Positions 15,403-22,304 of a stretch of 22,304 bases of DNA are shown in pieces. The notes under the pieces were generated by a model. That model searched no databases and was not told the DNA's origin. It saw only the letters and a program-made list of their open reading frames with translations. Source of the DNA: Akkermansiaceae bacterium (GTDB lineage: Bacteria > Verrucomicrobiota > Verrucomicrobiia > Verrucomicrobiales > DEV007); the NCBI GenBank assembly GCA_024233085.1, contig JACKQC010000036.1, forward strand, positions 1 through 22,304, in the 5' to 3' direction. Made by a program: the position numbers and the translations under genes. How positions within the stretch are numbered: position 1 is the stretch's first letter; each line of letters opens with the position of its first letter.

Positions 15403-15966
15403 ATGATTCGCCCGATCGTTCTCTACGGCGATCCCGTGCTCCGGAAGAAAGGCGCGCGGGTCGATACCGTCACGCCCGAAATCCGGCAGCTCGCCGCGGA
15501 CATGATCGAAACCATGCACGACGCGAGCGGCGTCGGCCTCGCGGCCCAGCAGGTGGGGCAGGCGATCCAGATGGCCGTGGTCGATGTCTCCCACGACGAG
15601 GAATGCGTGAGCTATCTCCGGGTCAACGGCGAGGAAATGACGCTGAAGGATCTCTGTCCGCTCGTTTACCTGAATCCGGAAATCGAGGCCGGCCGCGAGA
15701 CCGACACCGACACCGAGGGCTGCCTGTCCTTTCCCGACCTGCGGGCCGAGATCACCCGGCCGGCGGAGATCAAGGCGACCGTGCAAACCCTCGACGGCGA
15801 CACGCTCGTCATTGAAACCGACGGCCTTTTCGCCCGCGCGTTGCAGCACGAGACCGATCATCTCCAGGGGAAGCTCTTCATCGACCGCATGAGCCGCGCC
15901 CGCAAGTTGTCGCTCCAGCGCACCCTGCGCGAAATGCAGCGCGAATGGGCCGCCGCGACCCGGTGA
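15403..15966 (+). CDS. def: peptide deformylase
   Basis: This enzyme removes the formyl group from the initiator methionine of new proteins. All three family motifs are present in the 187-residue protein: GVGLAAQQVG (43-52), EGCLSFP (105-111, metal ligand C107) and QHETDH (148-153, with ligands H149 and H153 and catalytic E150). The segment between motifs I and II (about 64-88) is slightly longer than in E. coli, as in several bacterial lineages. The start is ATG 15403, giving the usual MIRPIVLYGDPVLRKK opening. It is the last gene of the plus-strand run that begins with rex. No fmt gene is adjacent, unlike in many bacteria. Confidence 0.96.
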   Translation: MIRPIVLYGDPVLRKKGARVDTVTPEIRQLAADMIETMHDASGVGLAAQQVGQAIQMAVVDVSHDEECVSYLRVNGEEMTLKDLCPLVYLNPEIEAGRETDTDTEGCLSFPDLRAEITRPAEIKATVQTLDGDTLVIETDGLFARALQHETDHLQGKLFIDRMSRARKLSLQRTLREMQREWAAATR

Positions 15967-16043
15967 GTCTCCCGAAGAGACGCCGAGGCGCTGAGTTCTT
16001 TCTGAAATAAGAAATCGCCGCGTCCCCGCGCGAGGCCCTTTCC

Positions 16044-17450
16044 TCACAGTCCGAGGAAATTCTCCGCGTTGCCGTGGCAAATGTTTTCGATCATCGGGCC
16101 GAGCAGGGCGTCGTCGTTCGGGATGAGCCCGTCCTCGACGTCGCGGCCGATGAGGTTGCAAAGGGTGCGGCGGAAATATTCGTGGCGCGGGAAGGACATG
16201 AACGAGCGCGAGTCGGTGAGCATGCCGACGAACCGCGAGAGCAAGCCGCAGTTGGAGAGCGCGTTCATCTGCCATTCCATGCCCTCCTTCTGGTCGAGGA
16301 ACCACCAGCCGCCGCCGAACTGCACCTTGCCCGGGATTTCGCCGTCCTGAAAGTTGCCGATCATGGTGGCGAAGATGAAATTGTCGTTCGGATTGTTGTT
16401 GTAGAGGATCGTCTTCGGCAGCGCGCCGTCGGCGTCGAGACGCCCGAGATAAGCCGAGAGCGCCCGGGCCTGCGGGTAGTCGCCGATGGAGTCGCAGCCG
16501 ATGTCCGGACCGATCCGCTCGAAAAGGCGCCGGTTGTTGTTTCGCATCGCCCCGAGGTGGAGCTGCTTGGTCCAGCCTTTTTCCGCGTCGAGTTCGCCGA
16601 AGAACAGCATCATGTGCCCCGCGAAAGCCTCGCGTTCGTCGGCGCTCACGGGCTTGCCGGCGCGGGCCTTGTCGAATATCTCGCTGGCCACCGAACCCTC
16701 GGCGAAGACGGCGGGGCACCGTTCCAGACCGTGATCGGAGAGCCGTCCGCCGATGCGGTGAAAGTAGTCGTGGCGCGCCCGGATCGCCTCCTTGAAATCG
16801 CCGAAACCCCCGATGTCGCGGTCCGCGGCGGCGGCGAGCCGGCCGGTCCAGGCGTTGAAGGCTTCCGGGTCGTGGACGTTGAGCGCCTTGTCAGGCCGGA
16901 AAGTCGGCAGCACCTTCACCCCGAAGCCGGAATCGGCCGCCGCCCGATGATGGGCGAGGTCGTCCACCGGATCGTCGGTGGTGCAGAGGGCGGTGACGCG
17001 GAATTTTTTCAAGATGCCGCGCGCGGACAGTTCGGCGCTTTGGAGTTGCTCGTTCGCCCGGTCCCAGATCGCCTTGGCGGTGGATTCGTCGAGCAGGGTG
17101 TCGATGCCGAAGTAGCGCTTCAGTTCCAGGTGAGTCCAGTGGTAAAGCGGATTTCGCAGCGTGTGGGGGACGGTGCGGGCGAAGGCGAGAAATTTCTCCC
17201 ACGGCTCGGCGTCGCCGGTGCAGTAGCGTTCCGCGACGCCGTTGCCGCGCATGGCGCGCCATTTGTAATGGTCGCCCTCGAGCCAGATTTCGAAGAGATT
17301 CGCGAAGCGCCGGTCGTTGGCGATGTCGGCGGGCGGCAGGTGATTGTGGTAGTCGAGAATCGGCTGGGGCGCGGCGAAGTCGTGATAGAGCCGCCGGGCC
17401 GTTTTGGTCGCGAGCAGGAAATCGTCGTGGATGAAGGGGCGGGAAGCCAT
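16044..17450 (-). CDS. uxaC: uronate isomerase (glucuronate/galacturonate isomerase)
   Basis: This enzyme isomerises D-glucuronate to D-fructuronate and D-galacturonate to D-tagaturonate, at the entry of pectin and glucuronan breakdown. It is a 468-residue amidohydrolase-fold protein. It opens with MASRPFIHDDFLLATKTARRLY and carries the metal-ligand motif ILDYHNHLPP (H35, H37). Conserved later segments include LYHWTHLELKRYF, ALCTTDDPVDDLAHH, GHMMLFFGELD and, near the C-terminus, MLTDSRSFMSFPRHEYFRR. Length and motifs match full-size UxaC. I start at ATG 17450, where family similarity begins, rather than 33 bases upstream. No other uronate pathway genes (uxaA, uxaB, kdgK) are nearby. It lies downstream of the polytopic membrane protein gene on the same strand. 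Confidence 0.95.
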   Translation of the reverse strand: MASRPFIHDDFLLATKTARRLYHDFAAPQPILDYHNHLPPADIANDRRFANLFEIWLEGDHYKWRAMRGNGVAERYCTGDAEPWEKFLAFARTVPHTLRNPLYHWTHLELKRYFGIDTLLDESTAKAIWDRANEQLQSAELSARGILKKFRVTALCTTDDPVDDLAHHRAAADSGFGVKVLPTFRPDKALNVHDPEAFNAWTGRLAAAADRDIGGFGDFKEAIRARHDYFHRIGGRLSDHGLERCPAVFAEGSVASEIFDKARAGKPVSADEREAFAGHMMLFFGELDAEKGWTKQLHLGAMRNNNRRLFERIGPDIGCDSIGDYPQARALSAYLGRLDADGALPKTILYNNNPNDNFIFATMIGNFQDGEIPGKVQFGGGWWFLDQKEGMEWQMNALSNCGLLSRFVGMLTDSRSFMSFPRHEYFRRTLCNLIGRDVEDGLIPNDDALLGPMIENICHGNAENFLGL

Positions 17451-17556
17451 GCCGAAACGACCGACGAACCGCGACAAAATCAACCGGGAATGCCGAGTGC
17501 GGGAGGGGAAAAACGCGAGATGTGTCGGTGCCTGTCGGCAAGGCGGGATTGCGGCG

Positions 17557-19497
17557 TCAAGGTTTGGCGGTTTCCCTTTGTCCGTTGCGCATCCCCGGTT
17601 TTGAGGACTTTTCCTCCGATTTCAGGAGTTTTCGTCCTTCTTTCTCGCGGCTCAGATCGAAAAGGATCGTCCCTGACGGCGTGTCCGAGAGGTTGAATTC
17701 AAGGGTGGTTTTCAGTCGCTGAAGCCGAATTTTCTGCGCGTCCATGGCCCAGAAAGCGACTTCGAGATCGGCATTCGGGGGCAGGCGATCGATTGGCACC
17801 ATGTCCCTCCATCGGGCGTGCGATTCACGATTGTAAAGGCTCTCCGAACCCGCGAAGACGCCGTCGATCGCCGTGTCGGGATCGAAAATGGGCGATTCCA
17901 TTTCGACCATTTCGACGATCTCCCAGTCGCGGGACGAGCCGCTTTCACGAAGTCCAATCAACACACCGTCCGCCACGCGGTCCGGGCCGCGCAACGTGGC
18001 AAACCCGTGCACGAAGAGGCCTTGTTCGGTCATTCCGGCGCCGACCAGATCGGCGCGATGCCATTCCAACTCCGCGTCTCCCGTTTCGAATACGCCAAAG
18101 TCCGCCTTTTCGAATAGAGGAGGATTCAGAAGACCCTTCGAATTGAGAAAGTTGGCCTGTTCCCGTGCGAACTCCATCGAGAAATCGATTCGTTTGTGAC
18201 GAGTCGGCTCGAAGTGGTTGATATACAGCAATGCCGCTCGCTGCTGGAACCGGGCCAACTTCCATTGCTCCATCTTTAGCAGGGAATGGCTCCAGGTCGG
18301 CGTCTGAAGCCCCAGCCAGAGGCAACCAATCACCAACGCGCAGCGTGTTCTTGTCTCCCGTAGTCGGGAATCGCCCGGGGTTGAGCGCCATCGCCTCAAA
18401 ATCCAACTGCACAACACCACCAGCGCCCCGGACAAGAACACGCCGGCACCGGCGTATCGCGGCAGCACACCTTTTTCCCACCCGTGCGCCGATCTTCCCA
18501 GAGACATCGCCACCATGATCGTCATCGCAAACGCGGCCATCGCCAACCAAGGCAGGGCCTCCCGCGGCACCCTCAAATCCCGCTTTCGCACCCACCAGAA
18601 CAGACAATATCCCACCACGCCCACCAGAACGATCAACGTGATTCGACCCATCTTTGGCGCGTACTGGATCACGTCGGGAAAAATCCGCGCCGTTGGACTT
18701 CCCATCGCCGAAAGGACAAACCGGCCAAGCTCGTCCGGCTTTTGCGCGAATCTTATCAGCCCCGGAGGCGTCTCGCCCGGCATTTGCCCGTAGGCGTGCA
18801 CCGAGGAATTTTCGTAGTTCCAAAGAAAATACATCGCGATCGTCGCCGCGGCACAAGCCAACATTCCGCCCGAGAACAACAGGCGATTCTTCGACTCGGA
18901 AAATTCCGTCAAAAACAGGGGCATCAGCACCGCCACCGGCCAAAGGGCAATCCCATGGCCAAAACTGTGGGTCCCCACCCAAGCCAAACCGGCAACCGCT
19001 GGAAATTTCCTCCACATCGCCCATTTCCGGTGGAACGCCCACATCATCAGTCCGAAACAGGCGAACGGCAACAACATCGCGATTTGAATCGCCCAGAGGA
19101 AATTCTGGTATTGCACCGGCGAGAACAGCGCCACCATCAGCAGAAACGCCGTCCCATACATCCACGCGTTTTCGCCCATCAGTTTGCGCAACACGAAAAA
19201 CAACCCGACCGCGCCCAGAGTGTAAATCGAATAACTCAACCCAATTTCCCATAACAAGTTGCCCCCGGTGAGTTCGTTCATGAGCACGATCAACACCCTC
19301 GGCACAATCATCCGGTGATCGATGTGCGCCGAGCCCAGATATGAGAAGAACTCGGGCGATTTGGCGTAATATTTTTCAAGCAGAACGCCGCGTTCCCAGT
19401 CGTCCCAGACGGGGATGTTTACCGAGTTAAAGGCCACCAAAAATCCGACAAAGATCGCCGGGGAAAAGACGAGAGAAACTTTTGCGATGGTTTTCAT
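17557..19497 (-). CDS. polytopic membrane protein, GT-C glycosyltransferase-like, function unknown
   Basis: This 646-residue protein has a membrane-anchored N-terminal two thirds with about ten hydrophobic segments. It begins with one at residues 5-25, and the last lies near residues 390-410. A soluble tail of about 220 residues follows. The first extracytoplasmic loop carries IPVWDDWERG and, further on, HIDHRMIVPRVL. Acidic pairs in this loop and an H-x-x-H-R-x-x-x-P-R element are seen in many uncharacterised large membrane proteins resembling GT-C glycosyltransferases, so a role in transferring lipid-linked sugars is a guess. I start at ATG 19497 just before the first membrane segment; ATG 19533 is possible. 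The gene is visibly richer in A+T than its neighbours, which may reflect transfer. Confidence 0.7.
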   Translation of the reverse strand: MKTIAKVSLVFSPAIFVGFLVAFNSVNIPVWDDWERGVLLEKYYAKSPEFFSYLGSAHIDHRMIVPRVLIVLMNELTGGNLLWEIGLSYSIYTLGAVGLFFVLRKLMGENAWMYGTAFLLMVALFSPVQYQNFLWAIQIAMLLPFACFGLMMWAFHRKWAMWRKFPAVAGLAWVGTHSFGHGIALWPVAVLMPLFLTEFSESKNRLLFSGGMLACAAATIAMYFLWNYENSSVHAYGQMPGETPPGLIRFAQKPDELGRFVLSAMGSPTARIFPDVIQYAPKMGRITLIVLVGVVGYCLFWWVRKRDLRVPREALPWLAMAAFAMTIMVAMSLGRSAHGWEKGVLPRYAGAGVFLSGALVVLCSWILRRWRSTPGDSRLRETRTRCALVIGCLWLGLQTPTWSHSLLKMEQWKLARFQQRAALLYINHFEPTRHKRIDFSMEFAREQANFLNSKGLLNPPLFEKADFGVFETGDAELEWHRADLVGAGMTEQGLFVHGFATLRGPDRVADGVLIGLRESGSSRDWEIVEMVEMESPIFDPDTAIDGVFAGSESLYNRESHARWRDMVPIDRLPPNADLEVAFWAMDAQKIRLQRLKTTLEFNLSDTPSGTILFDLSREKEGRKLLKSEEKSSKPGMRNGQRETAKP

Positions 19498-19650
19498 TTC
19501 CAGCGTTTCAAATCTTCGTGAAAATCCTGTCATGTTCGTGGGCGATCGCACTCCGGCCTTCCTGAATGTGGTCCAGGGGCGAATTCACCACCGAGCCCCG
19601 GGCGGAAGACCCCGAGCAAATCCGGGAAGGTCGAAAACCGAAGCGATCGC

Positions 19651-20760
19651 TCATTCCCATTCCCCCTTTCGCCGCAGTTTGAGGGCCTGCCGCCGCATGT
19701 CCTCGACCGGATCGAGTTCGTCCACGATCTCCCGCCCGATGAGCGTTTCGATGACATCTTCGAGACTGGCGATTCCAACGAAGTCGCCGTATTCGTTAAC
19801 CACCATCGCGAGATGCTCCCGCCGATCGATCAGGTCGGCATACAAAGCGCTCACGGGCAGGGTTTCCGCCACCACGGGCAATTCGCGCTTCATCGATCTC
19901 AGGAGCGTTTCGGGATCGGGAGCCGAAAGAATGTCCGATCGCAGCACAAATCCGGTGATCCTGTCGGGCATGCCCTCATGCACCGGGATCCGGGAGAATA
20001 CGTTGGCGGCACAGTCCCGCCGATAGGCTCCGACGCTGAGATCCTCGGGCAGTCGGTAGACCACCACGCGCGGAGTCATGATCTTGCGGACGGGAACGCG
20101 GCGCAGGTCAAAGACATTCCTCAGCACGGCCGATTCCACCTCCGACAGGGTGCCGGACTTGCTGGCCCGCCACACGACCGACTCGATCTCGGCCCGGCTT
20201 TGATCCTGGCCCTCGTGGTTGGCGAGGTCCTTCGTAAATTTCAGGAGCAGGCGAATAAGGGGTTTTAAAGCCCACGTCGCGGCCCGCACCCCGTGGGCGG
20301 TGGGAGCGGCCAGCCTGCGCCAGTGGTTGGCGCCGATGGTCTTGGGGATGATTTCCGAGCCAATCAAGATCAGGAGCGTCATCACGCCGGACGACACCCC
20401 CAGCCAGCGATCGCCGAACAACACCGCGGCCTCGTGCCCCACTCCCGCCGCGCCGACGGTGTGGGCGATGGTATTGACCGTGAGAATGGCGGCGAGGGGC
20501 TCGTCCGGCCGCGTCTTGAACCGGGTCAGGATGTCGCCGGCTTTCACCCCCTGCCGCTTCAGGGAATCGATGTAGCCTCCGTTCACGCTGAGCAGCACCG
20601 CCTCCGCCACGGAACAGAGAAACGAAAAGACGAGCGACACGGAAAGGTAAACGATCAGTTTTACCAGAGTGTCGACGGAGAATTTTCCGGTTCCGCCCTG
20701 CATCTCCACCATGGGCGCCGCTTGCGCCAGGTAACTGGAAATCTCCGAATATTCGGCCAT
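19651..20760 (-). CDS. DUF21/CBS-domain membrane protein (CNNM/HlyC-CorC family)
   Basis: This 369-residue protein has an N-terminal DUF21 (CNNM) transmembrane domain, with segments from about residue 33 (VKLIVYLSVSLVFSFLCSVAEAVLLS) and the conserved SEIIPKTIGANHW. It continues into a pair of CBS domains containing VRKIMTPRVVVYRLPED, SRIPVHEG, MVVNEYGDFVGIASLEDVIETLIG and EIVDELDP. CNNM/CorC proteins are linked to magnesium or other divalent cation efflux; older annotation as hemolysin is not meaningful. The C-terminal CorC-HlyC domain of longer members is absent: the protein ends about 20 residues after the second CBS domain. The start at ATG 20760 is preceded by GGAGAAG at suitable spacing. 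It is divergent from nhaA across 167 bp, which suits two ion transport genes. Confidence 0.87.
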   Translation of the reverse strand: MAEYSEISSYLAQAAPMVEMQGGTGKFSVDTLVKLIVYLSVSLVFSFLCSVAEAVLLSVNGGYIDSLKRQGVKAGDILTRFKTRPDEPLAAILTVNTIAHTVGAAGVGHEAAVLFGDRWLGVSSGVMTLLILIGSEIIPKTIGANHWRRLAAPTAHGVRAATWALKPLIRLLLKFTKDLANHEGQDQSRAEIESVVWRASKSGTLSEVESAVLRNVFDLRRVPVRKIMTPRVVVYRLPEDLSVGAYRRDCAANVFSRIPVHEGMPDRITGFVLRSDILSAPDPETLLRSMKRELPVVAETLPVSALYADLIDRREHLAMVVNEYGDFVGIASLEDVIETLIGREIVDELDPVEDMRRQALKLRRKGEWE

Positions 20761-20829
20761 GTCATCTTCTCCGCCGGCCCCCCCGACTCCCTGTGTTTTT
20801 GAGGAGCACACGATCCCGGCGTCGCCCCT

Positions 20830-20897
20830 TTGACGCGCCAACGGCCTCCCTCCTTCAATCTTTCGCCGAGTCATTTCATTGAATAACCGAGGCGAAA
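20830..20897 (+). promoter_or_regulatory. possible nhaA promoter and leader inverted repeat
   Basis: TTGACG (20830-20835) and TTCAAT (20854-20859) are separated by 18 bp, a plausible but weak -35/-10 pair. Just downstream, TTTCGCC (20861-20867) and GGCGAAA (20891-20897) can pair over seven bases and would form a stem in the 5' leader of nhaA. Some nhaA genes carry structured leader RNAs, but I cannot match this to a known consensus by eye. Confidence 0.3.
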
Positions 20898-20927
20898 TTC
20901 CTGTCGAATGCCCGAGCCAACTTCTTG

Positions 20928-22118
20928 ATGAACTCTCCACTGCATCGTTTTCTTCCGAAAGAAGCCCTCCCCGGACTCCTGTTGATGGCCGCCATGGCGG
21001 CGGCTCTGATCGCGGCCAATTCCGGCCTGTCCGCCTGGTACGATCGCCTGCTGGACGTCCACGCGGTGGCCCAAGTGGGCGAATTCGGAATCGACAAACC
21101 GATCCTTCTCTGGATCAACGACGGATTGATGGCCGTGTTTTTCTTCCTCGTGGGTCTGGAATTGAAACGCGAAATCATGGCCGGCGAGTTGTCGGACCGG
21201 CGCAAAGTGGTGCTGCCCCTCGTCGCCGCCTTTGGCGGTGTCGTGCTGCCGGCGGGCATCTATGCGTGGATTAATCGCGACAATGCGCTGGCGCTGAATG
21301 GCTGGGCCATCCCGGCGGCGACCGATATCGCCTTTGCCCTTGGCGTGCTCGCTCTGCTGGGAAAACGGGTCCCGGTGGCACTGAAGGTGTTTCTCGCCTC
21401 CATCGCGGTGATCGACGACTTGGCCGCCATCGTCATCATTGCCCTGTTCTACACCTCGCAGTTGTCCGTCGGGTCGCTCTTGTTCGCCGCGGTCTTCCTG
21501 GCCGGGCTCCTGGCGGTCAATCGAATGGGTGTCACGGCGAAGACCCCCTACCTGCTCCTAAGCGTGGCGCTTTGGGTGGCCGTGTTGAAAAGCGGTGTCC
21601 ACGCCACCCTCGCCGGCGTCGCGGTGGCGGCTTTCATCCCATTCCGCCCGCCGAAAAAAGCCGGCCCGGACGGCGCCACGCTTCTGGAAGAACTGGAGCA
21701 TGGCCTCCAACCCTGGGTGGCCTATGGAGTGCTGCCGATTTTCGCCTTCGCCAACGCGGGAGTCGCCCTGAAAGGGCTGACCTTCGACGCGCTCCTCCAG
21801 CCCGTTCCGCTCGGAATCACCGTCGGCCTGTTCCTCGGCAAACAGTGCGGTGTCTTCGGGGCGAGCTTTCTCGCGGTCAAGGCGGGCATCGCCCGGCTTC
21901 CCGACAGGGTGACCTGGACCCATCTCTACGGTGTTTCGCTGCTCTGCGGCATCGGGTTTACCATGAGCCTGTTTATCGGAGGTCTCGCCTTCGAGCAGAG
22001 CGGCGGGCAGAGCAACACTTTTGACGACCGGCTGGGCATCCTCGCCGGGTCTCTCCTGTCGGCGGTTTCCGGCGCCATCGTGCTCCGGTTCTTCGCCAGG
22101 CCCGCGCCGGCGGGCTGA
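20928..22118 (+). CDS. nhaA: Na+/H+ antiporter NhaA
   Basis: This 396-residue inner-membrane antiporter exchanges internal Na+ (or Li+) for external protons, giving salt and alkaline pH tolerance. Starting at ATG 20928 the key residues fall at the same numbers as in E. coli NhaA: T132-D133 in PAATDIAFALG, D163-D164 in AVIDDLAAIVI (the ion-binding pair), and H225 in SGVHATLAGV. The lysine of the tenth membrane helix is in FLGKQCG (K305). FFFLVGLELKREI and the C-terminal GIGFTMSLFIGGLAF are also diagnostic. The match in numbering supports this ATG over the TTG directly before it. It is divergent from the DUF21/CBS gene and followed by 150 bp that hold the second hairpin repeat. Confidence 0.97.
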   Translation: MNSPLHRFLPKEALPGLLLMAAMAAALIAANSGLSAWYDRLLDVHAVAQVGEFGIDKPILLWINDGLMAVFFFLVGLELKREIMAGELSDRRKVVLPLVAAFGGVVLPAGIYAWINRDNALALNGWAIPAATDIAFALGVLALLGKRVPVALKVFLASIAVIDDLAAIVIIALFYTSQLSVGSLLFAAVFLAGLLAVNRMGVTAKTPYLLLSVALWVAVLKSGVHATLAGVAVAAFIPFRPPKKAGPDGATLLEELEHGLQPWVAYGVLPIFAFANAGVALKGLTFDALLQPVPLGITVGLFLGKQCGVFGASFLAVKAGIARLPDRVTWTHLYGVSLLCGIGFTMSLFIGGLAFEQSGGQSNTFDDRLGILAGSLLSAVSGAIVLRFFARPAPAG

Positions 22119-22162
22119 GGGCCATCGCGCATCGAACGCGGTCCCCGGGATCTTCGAGCCCG

Positions 22163-22203
22163 GACCCAACAGGGTTAGGTCAGTGAGTCAACCCTGTTGG
22201 GTC
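22163..22203. repeat. 41-nt hairpin element, copy B
   Basis: GACCCAACAGGGTT (22163-22176) and AACCCTGTTGGGTC (22190-22203) form a perfect 14-bp inverted repeat around a 13-nt loop. Compared with the copy at 11172-11212, the 3' arm is the same over 13 bases, the 5' arm differs at two places, and the 15-nt centre keeps 9 of 15 bases. It lies 44 bp after the nhaA stop and ends 65 bp before the AcpH-like start. No T-run follows. Confidence 0.8.
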
Positions 22204-22268
22204 GGAAAAGCGCGGAAAAAGGTCGCGCGAGCCACCCGGAGGCCGCAAAATCGGGGTTTCCGTTCGTC

Positions 22269-22304
22269 ATGAATTTCCTCGCCCACCTGCATCTCGCCGA
22301 GCCG
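22269..22304 (+). CDS. AcpH-like ACP phosphodiesterase family protein, 3'-truncated by window edge
   Basis: Only 12 codons are visible, reading MNFLAHLHLAEP. This is the characteristic N-terminus of the acyl carrier protein phosphodiesterase (AcpH) family, whose members usually begin MNFLAHLHLA or very similar. AcpH removes the phosphopantetheine arm from ACP. The evidence is short but distinctive. The gene is on the same strand as nhaA, 150 bp downstream, and a hairpin repeat ends 65 bp before its ATG. Confidence 0.6.
   Translation, partial: MNFLAHLHLAEP

Noticed and set aside
19542..19650. Two GCGATCGC octamers (19542 and 19643) resembling the cyanobacterial HIP1 repeat
   Set aside because: Only two copies in this gap, and GATCG-type words are common in this G+C-rich sequence. 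Nothing else suggests a cyanobacterium.

Overview
This is a G+C-rich bacterial chromosome segment of 22.3 kb. It is densely coding and carries housekeeping and accessory genes on both strands. I infer Verrucomicrobiota or a close PVC-group relative. The reasons are the gene mix (Rex, short PUA-less ProB, OGG1-type glycosylase, TonB-ExbB-ExbD, UxaC), the tRNA without an encoded CCA, and frequent GTG/TTG starts. No rRNA or marker protein is present to prove this, so the taxonomic call is tentative. I see no prophage, CRISPR array, insertion sequence or origin.

Layout. At 1-3273 the plus strand carries the 3' three quarters of pyruvate carboxylase, followed by a small HicA/HicB toxin-antitoxin pair. 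At 3301-6283 the minus strand carries an FHA/coiled-coil protein followed by DNA polymerase IV. A tRNA-Arg(CCG) lies at 6554-6625 on the minus strand. proB (plus) follows, apparently starting at a CTG codon. A sulfotransferase-like gene (minus) and a hotdog thioesterase (plus) diverge around a sharp palindrome at 8396-8419. Cytidine deaminase and a TPR protein follow on the plus strand. At 11264-15966 there are six closely spaced plus-strand genes: rex, an OGG1-like glycosylase, tonB-like, exbB-like, exbD-like and def. At 16044-20760 the minus strand carries uronate isomerase, a large polytopic membrane protein and a DUF21/CBS (CNNM/CorC-like) membrane protein. At 20928-22118 is nhaA, and the window ends with the first 12 codons of an AcpH-like gene.

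How the genes fit together. The rex cluster would place an NADH/NAD+ sensor at the head of a unit that also encodes oxidised-guanine repair, an energised outer-membrane transport motor and peptide deformylase. A perfect 10-bp inverted repeat of Rex-operator type overlaps the rex start, which suggests autoregulation. nhaA and the DUF21/CBS gene diverge and both probably concern ion homeostasis.

The most unusual non-coding signal is a 41-nt hairpin element present twice, 11 kb apart: upstream of rex (11172-11212) and upstream of the AcpH-like gene (22163-22203). The two copies differ in their 5' arms only by C-to-T changes that would keep pairing as G-U in RNA.
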